Source of the DNA: Nostoc sp. S13
Lineage (GTDB): Bacteria > Cyanobacteriota > Cyanobacteriia > Cyanobacteriales > Nostocaceae
Direction: 5' to 3'
NCBI RefSeq assembly: GCF_029379315.1
Contig: NZ_JAQYWQ010000063.1
Span: 1 to 40,664, forward strand
DNA length: 40,664 bases
Part shown: positions 1 to 8,532 of the stretch, one piece after another
How positions within the stretch are numbered: position 1 is the first letter of the stretch
Layout: each line of letters opens with the position of its first letter
Notes under the pieces: generated by a model
Databases searched by the model: none
Seen by the model: the letters and a program-made list of their open reading frames with translations, nothing else
Told to the model about the DNA's origin: nothing
Translations under genes and position numbers: made by a program

Positions 1-380
1 TCAAACCCTCATTTCCTCGTACAGCCAGATGGCGATCGCTCCTCCCGTGCAAATCCTTGTAACTCTCTTCTGGTAAGCTTTCATGATTCGCGGATGAGTC
101 TAAAGGGAGAGGCTAGCGCCAAGGGAAAAGACTCGCTAACTCAATTCGCTTTTTCTTTTCCTACAACTAAAGTTTGTAGTTGAATATTAATACTACGTGT
201 TTTGTTTTATTTCATAATTCATATTAGGGATTTATATCCCGAATGAATAAATTATTCGATTGCATTCACAATTGCGAATTGCGAATTGCGTTAGCGGAGC
301 GGGGCGAAGCCCATTGCGAATTGCGAATTGCGAATTGCGAATTGTTTAACCCCCTCGTACCCAAAATCAAGGATTCTTGT
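1..380 (+). other. Left-edge region, no convincing gene
   Basis: Frame 1 is open from the window edge to a TGA at 181-183 (60 codons). Its translation has no recognisable motif and looks low in information, so it is either the tail of an upstream gene or chance. A HIP1 octamer lies at 32-39. A short hairpin (CTACAA at 161-166, TTGTAG at 174-179) could end upstream transcription, but it has no clear T-run. From 269 the region is filled by a heptamer repeat array. Confidence 0.2.
269..344. repeat. GCGAATT-type heptamer tandem repeat (STRR)
   Basis: Two blocks of the seven-base unit GCGAATT are separated by GTTAGCGGAGCGGGGCGAAG, a sequence often seen inside Nostoc repeats. The array lies just upstream of the first T4SS gene. 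An open frame runs through it from an ATG at 243, but the translation (repeated CELRIA) is repeat-derived. The repeat is therefore placed in the leader and not in the protein. Confidence 0.85.
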
Positions 381-1481
381 ATGTATTTTTTAGCACAACA
401 AGCGATTGGTGGTGATTTAGCCAGACAAGCATCTCAAACTTCTGCATCAATATCAGCAGGATTTGATGATTTGTGGAATAAAACTTTAGCTGGGGAACTG
501 TACAACAGTATATGTACAGTCGGGGCATTATTTGCAGTTGCGACATTAACTTTTTTCATGATTGAGTGGACAAAGCAAATGATCAATGGTGATGAGCAAC
601 GAGCTTTCACTGATTTTATTTGGCCGTTGATTGTGGTGGTGTTGTTGTCAAATCATGGCAAAGTGCTAGGAAACTCGACGTTAGGGATTAGGAACTACAT
701 CAACAATGTAAATAATATGGTGTTGGTACAAACGGCTGATGGGCTAGATTTAAGAGTCGCATTTCAGAAAGCAGCAGGGGTATCAGTAGCTCGTAGTGCT
801 ATCGGATTAGCAATTGAAAGATGTCGGAGTTCTTCATTACAACCGAATGAAGCAATTGCTTGTCTACAACAGGCCAAAAAAGATTTAAGCCAGAAATATC
901 CAGATGCTTTCGATCAAAATAGTGGCCCTTTTAAATGGCTTATGGATGGGATAGATAAAGTGGTTGACGCTCCGATTGATGCAATTAAAAATAACAGAAA
1001 TCCACTTCAGATATTATTTTCTTCCATTAGTGGTTTTATTGGTTCCGGCGTAACTTCAACAATTTCATTGGTGATGTTGTCGATGAATGGCTCATATCAA
1101 TGGGCAATTGAATTAACAATGTTAGTTACAGCATTCTTAGGGCCGCTTGCTGTTGGAGGTTCTTTGTTACCTTACGGAGCGAAATCAATTTACACTTGGC
1201 TGATTGGTTATTTCAGTATTGGCATAGGTAAACTCTCTTTTAACATGATCGTTGGTTTTGCTGGACAACTAATTTCTGATTCTCAAGCAGAGCAACCCAT
1301 GTTCTTCCTGTTTACAATTGGCATTTGCGCTCCCTTCTTGGCTACGGGATTAGCCGCAGGTGGTGGTTTAGCACTGTTGCAACAAATTAATAAAGCCTCA
1401 GAAACTTATGGTGTGATTGCCGCAGAAGCTGGCATTGCAATAATCACTAGAGGTGTTAGTTTGGCGAAATTTATGAAATAA
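381..1481 (+). CDS. VirB6/TrbL-like T4SS inner-membrane protein
   Basis: A 366-residue polytopic membrane protein with about six hydrophobic spans in two groups: near the N-terminus (around SICTVGALFAVATLTFFMIE and FIWPLIVVVLLS) and in the C-terminal half. The C-terminal spans are rich in glycine, including a GLAAGGGLALL segment. The two groups are separated by a soluble stretch of roughly 100 residues. Topology, size and position before VirB8- and VirB10-like genes fit the VirB6/TrbL channel component of a conjugative type IV secretion system. The ATG at 381 is chosen because AAGGAT sits about 8 bases upstream. The longer frame from 243 only adds translated heptamer repeats. It is first in the operon visible here. 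Assignment rests on topology and context, not on a diagnostic motif. Confidence 0.65.
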   Translation: MYFLAQQAIGGDLARQASQTSASISAGFDDLWNKTLAGELYNSICTVGALFAVATLTFFMIEWTKQMINGDEQRAFTDFIWPLIVVVLLSNHGKVLGNSTLGIRNYINNVNNMVLVQTADGLDLRVAFQKAAGVSVARSAIGLAIERCRSSSLQPNEAIACLQQAKKDLSQKYPDAFDQNSGPFKWLMDGIDKVVDAPIDAIKNNRNPLQILFSSISGFIGSGVTSTISLVMLSMNGSYQWAIELTMLVTAFLGPLAVGGSLLPYGAKSIYTWLIGYFSIGIGKLSFNMIVGFAGQLISDSQAEQPMFFLFTIGICAPFLATGLAAGGGLALLQQINKASETYGVIAAEAGIAIITRGVSLAKFMK

Positions 1482-1486
1482 GAGAT

Positions 1487-2251
1487 ATGGTAAACACAAA
1501 AAACCGAAAATCAGAGCCATTACAACTGCTGCAATTTAATAAATCAGTCCCAACAAGAATTGGAATAATTTCATTAGTAGGATTTTCTTGTGCAGTACTT
1601 TCATTACTCTTGCAATTTCTCAACTATGGAGCAATCAGAGGATTAAGTAAAAAGCAATTAGCTTTAGTACAGTTAGATGATGGCAAAACTATTACTGCTA
1701 AATCAGTAGACGAAAATCAACGTTCGCCGGAAGTAATTAAGAAATTTGTTGGCGATACGTTCACTAGAATGTTTAGCTGGGATGGATTAGTGAAAATTTA
1801 CAACGACAAGGGAGAACCAATCACCAAGCAAGACAAAGGAATAGATATTGACGCAGCAAGTGGAAAAAAGAAAGTTACAACTAAGGCTTATGAAGCTGCT
1901 TTTGCAATTAGTGAAAATCAGAACTTTCGAGCAGCCTTTTTACAAAAGCTGGCAGAACTCACTCCCAGCAGAATATTTGAAGGAAATATGCAAGCGTCTT
2001 TAATTCCTCGCTATATTGGAGAGCCGCGATTAATTAAAGATGGGGTATGGCAAGTAGATATCGTCGCAACTATTGTGACTTTTACAACTTCTGATAATAC
2101 TGGACAAGGAATTACCTTCAATAAGACTGTGACTGTCGAAGCAGTGAATACGCCACAAGAAATTACTCATCTAACTGAACTTTCTCGGAAAATCTATGAA
2201 GCTCGGAGCGCTGGTTTAGAAATTACACAAATTAATGATTTAAAACCTTAA
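1487..2251 (+). CDS. VirB8/TraE-like T4SS protein
   Basis: A 254-residue bitopic protein with a short cytoplasmic N-terminus, one membrane span at about residues 24-46 (IGIISLVGFSCAVLSLLLQF) and a periplasmic domain of about 200 residues. That architecture matches VirB8/TraE, the NTF2-fold assembly factor that links VirB6, VirB9 and VirB10. It starts 5 bases after the preceding stop and ends 5 bases before the VirB10-like gene, so it is clearly in the same operon. Sequence divergence is high and the call rests on architecture and position. Confidence 0.6.
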   Translation: MVNTKNRKSEPLQLLQFNKSVPTRIGIISLVGFSCAVLSLLLQFLNYGAIRGLSKKQLALVQLDDGKTITAKSVDENQRSPEVIKKFVGDTFTRMFSWDGLVKIYNDKGEPITKQDKGIDIDAASGKKKVTTKAYEAAFAISENQNFRAAFLQKLAELTPSRIFEGNMQASLIPRYIGEPRLIKDGVWQVDIVATIVTFTTSDNTGQGITFNKTVTVEAVNTPQEITHLTELSRKIYEARSAGLEITQINDLKP

Positions 2252-2256
2252 TAATT

Positions 2257-3813
2257 ATGTCACTAAAAAATGAACACCAGAATTTGACTATAGATCAAAT
2301 CTTGAGATTTTCAGAGGATACAAATGATGGGCAAAGGAGAGAAAAGCCGAATCGGGAAGACTCCGAAGAATTTCCATTGATTACCAGGCACACTGTCAGT
2401 ACTTCTCCTTGGTCAAGATTGGGGATAATCGCTATTCCTTTTGGCTTAGGGTTTTTAGTGATATTTTATTTTCTCAATAGCATTTTCAATCCTAGTAAAA
2501 GTCCAGAAGCGATAACTGCTAAAGCTGATAAAACATCCCCTGCTTTGGAGAAAGTTGATCAAACAGATGGTGATGTTTATGCCAAATTAGCCTTGAATAA
2601 ACAAGAAGATGAATTGAATAAAATTAATCAGAGTAAGGAGGAAGTCAAAGTTAATAATAAACCTGTAAGTGTTACAGCTTCACCACCACCATCAACAGCT
2701 AGACCTGTTGCACAAACACAAAGTCCTAGCCCTAGACGAGATTACGTTCCGAGTAGAACTCAACTCCAGATTTCATCACCACCTCGTAATCAAATATTGC
2801 CAAGAATTAGTAATCCTGTTAGGACTGTTACGCCGAAAACAGAAACGCCAGTAGACGTGAACGCTGAATTTAATCGACTTCGCAGCTTAGGATCTTACGG
2901 AAAAATCGCTTATACACCTACTTCAAATAACCAGCAGATATCAAGAGAAACACCAAATACAACACGAATTCAAGTACAGCCACCCAATAGTGCTTATACA
3001 ATACAGCAAACACGCCCTAACTTCTCTAACAGTACATCCACAGAAATTGAGAAAATTCGTCCTCGTTGGTTAGCCGATTCTAAATCTGATAAACAAATAG
3101 CAGATGGTAATTACTTGTCTCAAGAAGACCAAATTCTGCAACAGCGTAAAACTCGCTATTTAGTTGTTGGGGAATTCGCAAATGGTGTTTTAGTGACTTC
3201 AGTCGTCAAGCAGCAAAGCGAAAATCGCTTCCAACAACAGCAAAATCCAGATGATAGTAAACGCTATGTTGCTAGATTAACGGCTGATTTGCATGACAAC
3301 TATGGAAATGTGGCAATTCATAAAGGCACTTTATTGGCCGTTGAACCCCTACAGGTTGATGGTGGCTCTTATGTAACTGTGCAAGTCACGAGCATTATCA
3401 AAGATAACACCGAGTACCTAATCAGTAGCGGTGCAATTTCTGTATTAGGAGAAGGCGGGAAACCATTGTTAGCTAACCCTGTCCAAGATCAGAAAAGGGG
3501 AATTGCAGGTGATGACTTGACTGTGGGATTAGTCAGTGGTTTGGGTCAAGTAGGAGCAATCCTGAATCAATCTGATTCGGGTACCAGTGTAGTTAATTCT
3601 GCTACTGGGACATTTAGCTCTAGCACGACTTCAAACAGCCAGCGCAATATTGGCGGGGCATTCTTACAAGGTGCTTTTGGCAAGCTTAGTGACATCATTG
3701 CTCGTCGTGCAGAAACTTCTAACCAAGAAATCACCGCTCGGACCAATGTTTGGTATATCCCACAAGGGACGAAGATTACCTTTTTGGTGAATCGTTCTCT
3801 GGAGTTGCCGTGA
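2257..3813 (+). CDS. VirB10/TrbI-like T4SS core protein
   Basis: A 518-residue protein with a charged cytoplasmic N-terminus, one membrane span near residues 55-72 (GIIAIPFGLGFLVIFYFL), a long Pro/Ser/Thr/Gln-rich periplasmic linker, and a C-terminal beta domain. The C-terminus has the VirB10/TrbI signature: a VVGEFANGVLVTSVV-type strand, a KGTLLAVEPL segment, and the terminal YIPQGTKITFLVNRSLEL motif. In this family the protein bridges inner and outer membranes and transmits energy from the cytoplasmic ATPases to the channel. Its last codons overlap the start of the next gene in the arrangement GTGA, which implies translational coupling. Confidence 0.85.
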   Translation: MSLKNEHQNLTIDQILRFSEDTNDGQRREKPNREDSEEFPLITRHTVSTSPWSRLGIIAIPFGLGFLVIFYFLNSIFNPSKSPEAITAKADKTSPALEKVDQTDGDVYAKLALNKQEDELNKINQSKEEVKVNNKPVSVTASPPPSTARPVAQTQSPSPRRDYVPSRTQLQISSPPRNQILPRISNPVRTVTPKTETPVDVNAEFNRLRSLGSYGKIAYTPTSNNQQISRETPNTTRIQVQPPNSAYTIQQTRPNFSNSTSTEIEKIRPRWLADSKSDKQIADGNYLSQEDQILQQRKTRYLVVGEFANGVLVTSVVKQQSENRFQQQQNPDDSKRYVARLTADLHDNYGNVAIHKGTLLAVEPLQVDGGSYVTVQVTSIIKDNTEYLISSGAISVLGEGGKPLLANPVQDQKRGIAGDDLTVGLVSGLGQVGAILNQSDSGTSVVNSATGTFSSSTTSNSQRNIGGAFLQGAFGKLSDIIARRAETSNQEITARTNVWYIPQGTKITFLVNRSLELP

Positions 3814-4556
3814 AGAAGTTAAAACTCGTGACAGCGTTCCACCTTGGGGTTGTCGCTTTTTTGGCAGTGTGTCTAGTTCCAGTCAAAACCTATGCTCAAA
3901 ACACAGTCCGCACTATAAAGCAATCTCAGGTTACTGGTAGTACTGCCAAGCTGCAAAAAATTAACATTTGGAATGGTTCGGGTGTATCAATTTCATTTTA
4001 TGAAGTCAAGGAGATAGTGAAGCGGGTCTGGATTGACGATCCCTCCCAAGTTCTGATTGACACTGATGGTTGTTTAGAGGGAATCGACCAGAACTGTCAA
4101 AACAGTAGTGCTGGACTACTTCACTTACGCCGGATCAAAAAGCTTCCGGTTCCAGGACTGCCGCAAACAAGTGCAACTTTGCTTACAGTGGTTACTCAAA
4201 CCCAAGACGGTTCAAAGCACATTTACCACTTTCAAGTTACGCCATCTAATTCTCGTCCTGAATACAGTGAAGTGTCAATTATTGACGATCAGCTATCTTC
4301 ATCTTCTCTAGTAACTCGACCGCGATTATCGCCCTTAGTACAAACTATCAACACTACCAAACAAATCAGAGCGGGGATGAGCCTAGCAATTACTAGTGGT
4401 TGGCTCTCTTCTAATGATGAACTTCACAATCGGATTGAGCAATTCTTGACTAATTTCCAAGGTGGTGAGCAAATGCCTACTGCTGCAACAAAAGCAGGTG
4501 TCTCACTTAAATTAATTAACAAATTAATAGAGCTTGGGCAAAAAAATAGGATGTAG
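3810..4556 (+). CDS. VirB9/TraK-like exported T4SS protein
   Basis: A 248-residue protein starting at GTG 3810, which overlaps the upstream TGA. TGGAG lies about 5 bases upstream. From this start the N-terminus is a clean signal peptide (VKKLKLVTAF..., cleavage probably after TYA before QNT); a longer frame starting at 3750 would bury it. The mature part begins with a beta-rich region (SGVSISFYEVKEIVKRVWID, then a LHLRRI...HIYHFQV segment) that resembles the N-terminal domain of VirB9/TraK secretins-partner proteins. Position directly after VirB10 supports an outer-membrane core role. The C-terminal 90 residues are not recognised. Confidence 0.5.
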   Translation: MKKLKLVTAFHLGVVAFLAVCLVPVKTYAQNTVRTIKQSQVTGSTAKLQKINIWNGSGVSISFYEVKEIVKRVWIDDPSQVLIDTDGCLEGIDQNCQNSSAGLLHLRRIKKLPVPGLPQTSATLLTVVTQTQDGSKHIYHFQVTPSNSRPEYSEVSIIDDQLSSSSLVTRPRLSPLVQTINTTKQIRAGMSLAITSGWLSSNDELHNRIEQFLTNFQGGEQMPTAATKAGVSLKLINKLIELGQKNRM

Positions 4557-4569
4557 ATATGGAGAAAAT

Positions 4570-5784
4570 ATGAAATCATCAAAGCGTTTGCCTAAAATTA
4601 CTTTTGATATGGTTCGCTATTTAATATTGTTTGGATTATTAGGAGGATTGTTTTTTCACAGTTTTTGGAAGTATGGAATTCTCAACCAAGTTACCCTGTT
4701 AATTCTGCCTAAAGCATCAGCACAAGTTCCATTTGTCAGTAGCAACAATGGCTTGATTCCAGACTGGTCAAAAATGAAGTTTCAAGACATGATTGTATCT
4801 GAATCTGGTCATGTGACTTACCCATCCGTGAGAGGTAATCAGACTAGAACTTGGCAAGCTGGACAAAGTATTGGCGACTTTATGGAGCTTGGGGATTTTG
4901 AAGATGCCAATCTGAATATTGAAAAGCTTAACCTCCGGGCGATATCTCAGGCATTAGCTATTAATTTAGATGGTTTAAAGCTTGACGATTTTGGAGTCAT
5001 CAAAACTCAAACCCTTAGCGATTTAGTCAAAGCTATACCTGATTTAGCTAATCAATCAGCCAGGAGTGTAGCACCAATAGCTGACTTTTTTCGCCAAATG
5101 GGTATCAGCACTAATCAAACAATTGGTAATGTTGCTAATTATTACAACTTCGACAATATCCCTCTCGGCAATGAAATTGATTTATCTAAATACAAGCTGA
5201 CATCGATTCCGGGAATTGAAAACTCATCATTTGATGAATTTGCTAATTGGCAAGATACTCTCATTTCAGACATCCCCGGATTGAAGGATTTATCTTGGAA
5301 TAATTTTCCTAGTGTACCAGAGCCGGATCTTTCTTTTATTGGTCAAGTAGATTTGCCATTGGGAGATATAGAATCCAACCGGATTCGCAGCATAAGTGGC
5401 AGTTATCAAGAGGGTTTTAATGTCCCTTGCAAGTCCCATAATTGCGCCCACTTTGAAGCTTCAGGTCTTGGTCAGACCACTGGAGCGCAATGGATTTCGG
5501 GTCAAGTCCAGAAAGTTAAAGGGGGCTATGGAATTTTAGCTGTTGCTAATGGTGGTCTTGAGCCAACAGGTCGTCATCCCTTTGGTAAATCATTTAAACA
5601 AGTTGTTTGGGATATAGATGAATCAAGCGGTTCCGTTAACACTGCTATGTTTTTCCGTTTCTGCAAAAATATTCCTTTTGTTGGTCGCACTTGTACTCCC
5701 TATTTTATTGGTCCAGTGCCATTCATTACTTACCATGAAAAAGACCCAATTATTTTTGGTAGTCCTTCTGCTCTTCCTAATTAA
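4570..5784 (+). CDS. Exported protein of unknown function in T4SS operon
   Basis: A 404-residue protein starting at ATG 4570, with GGAGA 5 bases upstream. A frame from TTG 4534 exists but has no ribosome site. A hydrophobic segment at about residues 14-37 is followed by a signal-peptidase-like site (PKASA before QVPF), so it is probably periplasmic. The middle carries a loosely repetitive pattern of short helices with DL/SDIPGLKDL-like phrases. The C-terminal third has two close cysteine pairs (CKSHNC and CKNIPFVGRTC) that could form disulfides. No family is recognised. Its place between VirB9-like and coupling-protein genes suggests a role in pilus or channel assembly. Confidence 0.6.
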   Translation: MKSSKRLPKITFDMVRYLILFGLLGGLFFHSFWKYGILNQVTLLILPKASAQVPFVSSNNGLIPDWSKMKFQDMIVSESGHVTYPSVRGNQTRTWQAGQSIGDFMELGDFEDANLNIEKLNLRAISQALAINLDGLKLDDFGVIKTQTLSDLVKAIPDLANQSARSVAPIADFFRQMGISTNQTIGNVANYYNFDNIPLGNEIDLSKYKLTSIPGIENSSFDEFANWQDTLISDIPGLKDLSWNNFPSVPEPDLSFIGQVDLPLGDIESNRIRSISGSYQEGFNVPCKSHNCAHFEASGLGQTTGAQWISGQVQKVKGGYGILAVANGGLEPTGRHPFGKSFKQVVWDIDESSGSVNTAMFFRFCKNIPFVGRTCTPYFIGPVPFITYHEKDPIIFGSPSALPN

Positions 5785-5805
5785 CTATTCTTAAGCTTTT
5801 ACGTG

Positions 5806-7623
5806 ATGAGCAATAATCTGACTACTTCTATAAACAATCAACCATTTCGATTTGAGCAGCTTCAAAATCCACATAGCAACATTGGCAAGTACACTCATCA
5901 TTTATTTAAACCAAGTGGATTAGCAATTATAAGTATATTGGCTGCTTACATTTTGATGAGAATATGTTTCGGAGATGGCAGTAGTAAAAATAAGATTGCT
6001 ACTAGCTATTGGGGAGGAAGAAAGGAGAGTAATACAGCGAAGAAAAAAGCATTGCAACAGATACAATCTCCCCGATGTGATAGTGTTGCTTTGTATATTG
6101 GTAGACATCAATTCAAAGGTGCAAAAAAACAAGTTGGTACCCCAGTAGTACCGATTTATGTTCCAGAAGTACAAAGGGGAACTGCTACCATTGGCGCACC
6201 CGGAAGTGGGAAAACTTTCAGTGCTATTAACCCCATGTTGTTTTCCGCAATTGACCAAGGTTTCCCTATTTTACTCTATGACTTTAAGTACCCATCTCAG
6301 GCGAAAATCGCTGCTTATGCTAAAGCTCTTGGCTACGATGTTCATATTTTTGCCCCTGGTTTTCCCGAATCAGAAGTTTGTAACCCATTGGACTTTTTAA
6401 GAGATTCTTCTGACGCTGAAAACGCTCGTCAAATTGCCACGGTCATCAATAAAAACTTCCGCATTCTGAATAATTCTAATGAAGATGGATTTTTTGGTCC
6501 CTCTGGGGATCAGTTAACCCAAGCTGTCTTGATGTTAACCAAAGAGTTTGGAGATAGAGCAGATGTCATGACCAGTGCTGCCATCTTGTCTAGTGAGCAG
6601 ATGATTGCCCGGTTAATGTCTGCTAATCTCAACCCTTGGGTAAAGATTGCCTTTGGTCAGTTGTTCAGCTCCGCCGCAAGTGAGAAAACTGTTGCCGGGA
6701 TTGTTGCCACAGCTAGTATCATGTTTACCCGCTTCATGGCCAAAAACACACTCGGTTGCTTTATTGGTAAAACGACTTTACCACTGTCAATCAAGGGTAA
6801 ACAAATGATTATCTTTGGTTTAGATAGAGAGCGCCGCGATGCTGTTACACCCTTGATGACTAGCGTTCTCCACATGACCATCGCCCGAAATATTGCAAAA
6901 AAAAGGCAAGACCCTTTGATAGTTGCATTAGATGAACTGCCTTCTCTTTATTTACCTGATTTATTCAGATGGCTTAATGAATCCCGAAGTGAGGGTTTCT
7001 GCGGCATCCTCGGCTGGCAGAACATGGGGCAGTTGGAAAAGAATTATGGACGCGAAGTTGCTAAGACTATCCTTGGTGCTTGCAGTACAAAATTTATTTT
7101 CAACCCTGGGGAGAACGAGTCGGCCCAATTATTCTCCAGCTTCCTGGGGGATGAAGAAATTAGGTACAAGCATAAAAGCCGTTCTACTGGTGGTGGAAAG
7201 AGCAATAATACCATTAGCGATCAAGAGAAAACTAAAAAGCTCTTTGAGTCCGCCCAGTTTTTGAAACTTCCAGCCGGGAAGTGTGTTTTTATCAATCCTG
7301 CATACTCCAATAGAAAAGAGGGGTCTGTTCCTCAGTTAAAAAGCATCAACATTCCTCAATTTCTCCGCGATATCGATAGATATAACGAAAAAAAATGGAA
7401 GCCAGTTGTCAGTAGATTAGCTCGCAGAAGTACCCAAAGATATCCGACTCAGCACGACTTAGACTTGAGAGTGGATGATGTCAATAAGCGTTTCCCTTTA
7501 CCTGTCAAACAAGACAATAATCCTAATAATAAAGTTTTAAGTGTTGGAGAAATCAAATCAATTCTAGACAAAGATACTCAGTTCCCAATTCCAAGGATAG
7601 CAAACAATGAGAATGATGATTAA
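5806..7623 (+). CDS. Type IV coupling protein (VirD4/TraG/TraD family)
   Basis: About 605 residues. A membrane anchor near residues 39-56 is followed by a RecA-like ATPase domain with Walker A GAPGSGKTFS (residues 131-140) and a Walker B strand ending in ALDELPSL (around 372-379). The motif LGWQNMGQLEKNYG and the segment CSTKFIFNPGENESAQLFSSFLG, typical of TraG/VirD4, follow. In conjugation this hexameric ATPase delivers the relaxase-DNA complex to the secretion channel. Start codons GTG 5803 and ATG 5806 are adjacent and in frame; no good ribosome site separates them. The 3' end overlaps the next gene by 17 bases. Confidence 0.9.
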   Translation: MSNNLTTSINNQPFRFEQLQNPHSNIGKYTHHLFKPSGLAIISILAAYILMRICFGDGSSKNKIATSYWGGRKESNTAKKKALQQIQSPRCDSVALYIGRHQFKGAKKQVGTPVVPIYVPEVQRGTATIGAPGSGKTFSAINPMLFSAIDQGFPILLYDFKYPSQAKIAAYAKALGYDVHIFAPGFPESEVCNPLDFLRDSSDAENARQIATVINKNFRILNNSNEDGFFGPSGDQLTQAVLMLTKEFGDRADVMTSAAILSSEQMIARLMSANLNPWVKIAFGQLFSSAASEKTVAGIVATASIMFTRFMAKNTLGCFIGKTTLPLSIKGKQMIIFGLDRERRDAVTPLMTSVLHMTIARNIAKKRQDPLIVALDELPSLYLPDLFRWLNESRSEGFCGILGWQNMGQLEKNYGREVAKTILGACSTKFIFNPGENESAQLFSSFLGDEEIRYKHKSRSTGGGKSNNTISDQEKTKKLFESAQFLKLPAGKCVFINPAYSNRKEGSVPQLKSINIPQFLRDIDRYNEKKWKPVVSRLARRSTQRYPTQHDLDLRVDDVNKRFPLPVKQDNNPNNKVLSVGEIKSILDKDTQFPIPRIANNENDD

Positions 7624-8080
7624 GGAATATGCTCTCTCTGATTTTGAGATAATTAACCAATTAATGCAGACATTGACCATTAACTCCGGTAATCTTGTTA
7701 ACATTCATGCTCCCACTTGGATAATTAATAGTTATCAGGTTTTAACTAAGCAAAGACCAAAATTAAAAAAGGTCGGAATTTATGTTCATATTACTTTGAA
7801 AAGTTTCCCGATTACTTTATCATTAGACGTTTCTGAACAAATTCTCAATGAATATATTCAAGGCATCGGCTGGGATGATTTACAATATGTCACTTTCCTG
7901 AAATTTCATCAAGACTCTTTAGAATTCCATCTTATTTTTAATCGGGTGATGGCATCGGGAGAAGTGATTGACTTAAATTGTCTCGGTGCTAAATCGCAGC
8001 AGTATGATATTTTACAGAAATCTTTAATAAATATTATTAAAACAGAAGCCAGGAGTCAGGATCGATGCTCTGAACTTTGA
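7607..8080 (+). CDS. Small divergent relaxase-like protein
   Basis: A 157-residue protein that overlaps the end of the coupling-protein gene; AAGGA lies 9 bases before ATG 7607. It contains a recognisable outline of the relaxase/mobilisation nuclease fold: RPKLKKVGIYVHITLKSF (H61) resembles the 'HISLSF' strand, EYIQGIGWDDLQYVTFLKFH resembles the helix and strand before the metal site, and HQDSLEFHLIFNRV (H101, D103, H108, N112, R113) resembles the three-histidine motif HxDxxxxHxHxxxNRV. One histidine of the usual HxH pair is replaced and the spacing is two residues shorter. Typical relaxases are several hundred residues long. It may be a minimal active nuclease, a split relaxase, or an inactivated accessory protein. 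Confidence 0.55.
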   Translation: MRMMIKEYALSDFEIINQLMQTLTINSGNLVNIHAPTWIINSYQVLTKQRPKLKKVGIYVHITLKSFPITLSLDVSEQILNEYIQGIGWDDLQYVTFLKFHQDSLEFHLIFNRVMASGEVIDLNCLGAKSQQYDILQKSLINIIKTEARSQDRCSEL

Positions 8081-8120
8081 CTTATTTTTTACTAAACAAA
8101 CTTAAGAACTGAGGTGAAGT

Positions 8121-8531
8121 ATGTTTGATGAACAGCATTTACAATTGGTTTCTAATTATGCTAAAAGCAGCGATTATTTTGCCAGAAATATTATTGCACC
8201 TTTAATAAAATATGTTTGCGCCCAAACCGTAGAACAATGGAATAACAGAGCAATAATTGAACTTGGAAAAGATACTTATGCTCTTAAACTTGATGGGGAC
8301 GGAGGTTATTCTTGGGCAAAAGTAGATCCCAAAACCAATAACTTTGTACCTGTAGATCCAGAAGAAGCACAGAAAGTCGAAAAAATTGTAGAAGAATCCT
8401 TAGCAAATACAAACGCTCATCAACAGTCGCCAGCTTCTACAGAATCATTATCAACAAATACATCTCCAACCAACTCCCGGACAAACAATTCTTTAACTTC
8501 TGATGATTCTCGCTCCGAAATAGAGTTTTAA
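8121..8531 (+). CDS. Small acidic protein of unknown function
   Basis: A 136-residue protein with a strong ribosome site (GAGGTGA) before ATG 8121. Residues 1-95 are predicted alpha/beta (YALKLDGDGGYSWAKVDP); the last 40 residues are a disordered Ser/Thr/Asn tail. It ends one base before the next start codon, so it is likely translationally coupled to the DUF3854 protein. No family is recognised. Its place between the relaxase-like and DUF3854 genes suggests a DNA-processing accessory role. Confidence 0.6.
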   Translation: MFDEQHLQLVSNYAKSSDYFARNIIAPLIKYVCAQTVEQWNNRAIIELGKDTYALKLDGDGGYSWAKVDPKTNNFVPVDPEEAQKVEKIVEESLANTNAHQQSPASTESLSTNTSPTNSRTNNSLTSDDSRSEIEF

Positions 8532-8532
8532 C

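Noticed and set aside
269..344. CRISPR-like array
   Set aside because: Seven-base units without spacers; this is a known type of cyanobacterial heptamer repeat. The same holds for 16828-16867 and 26366-26442.
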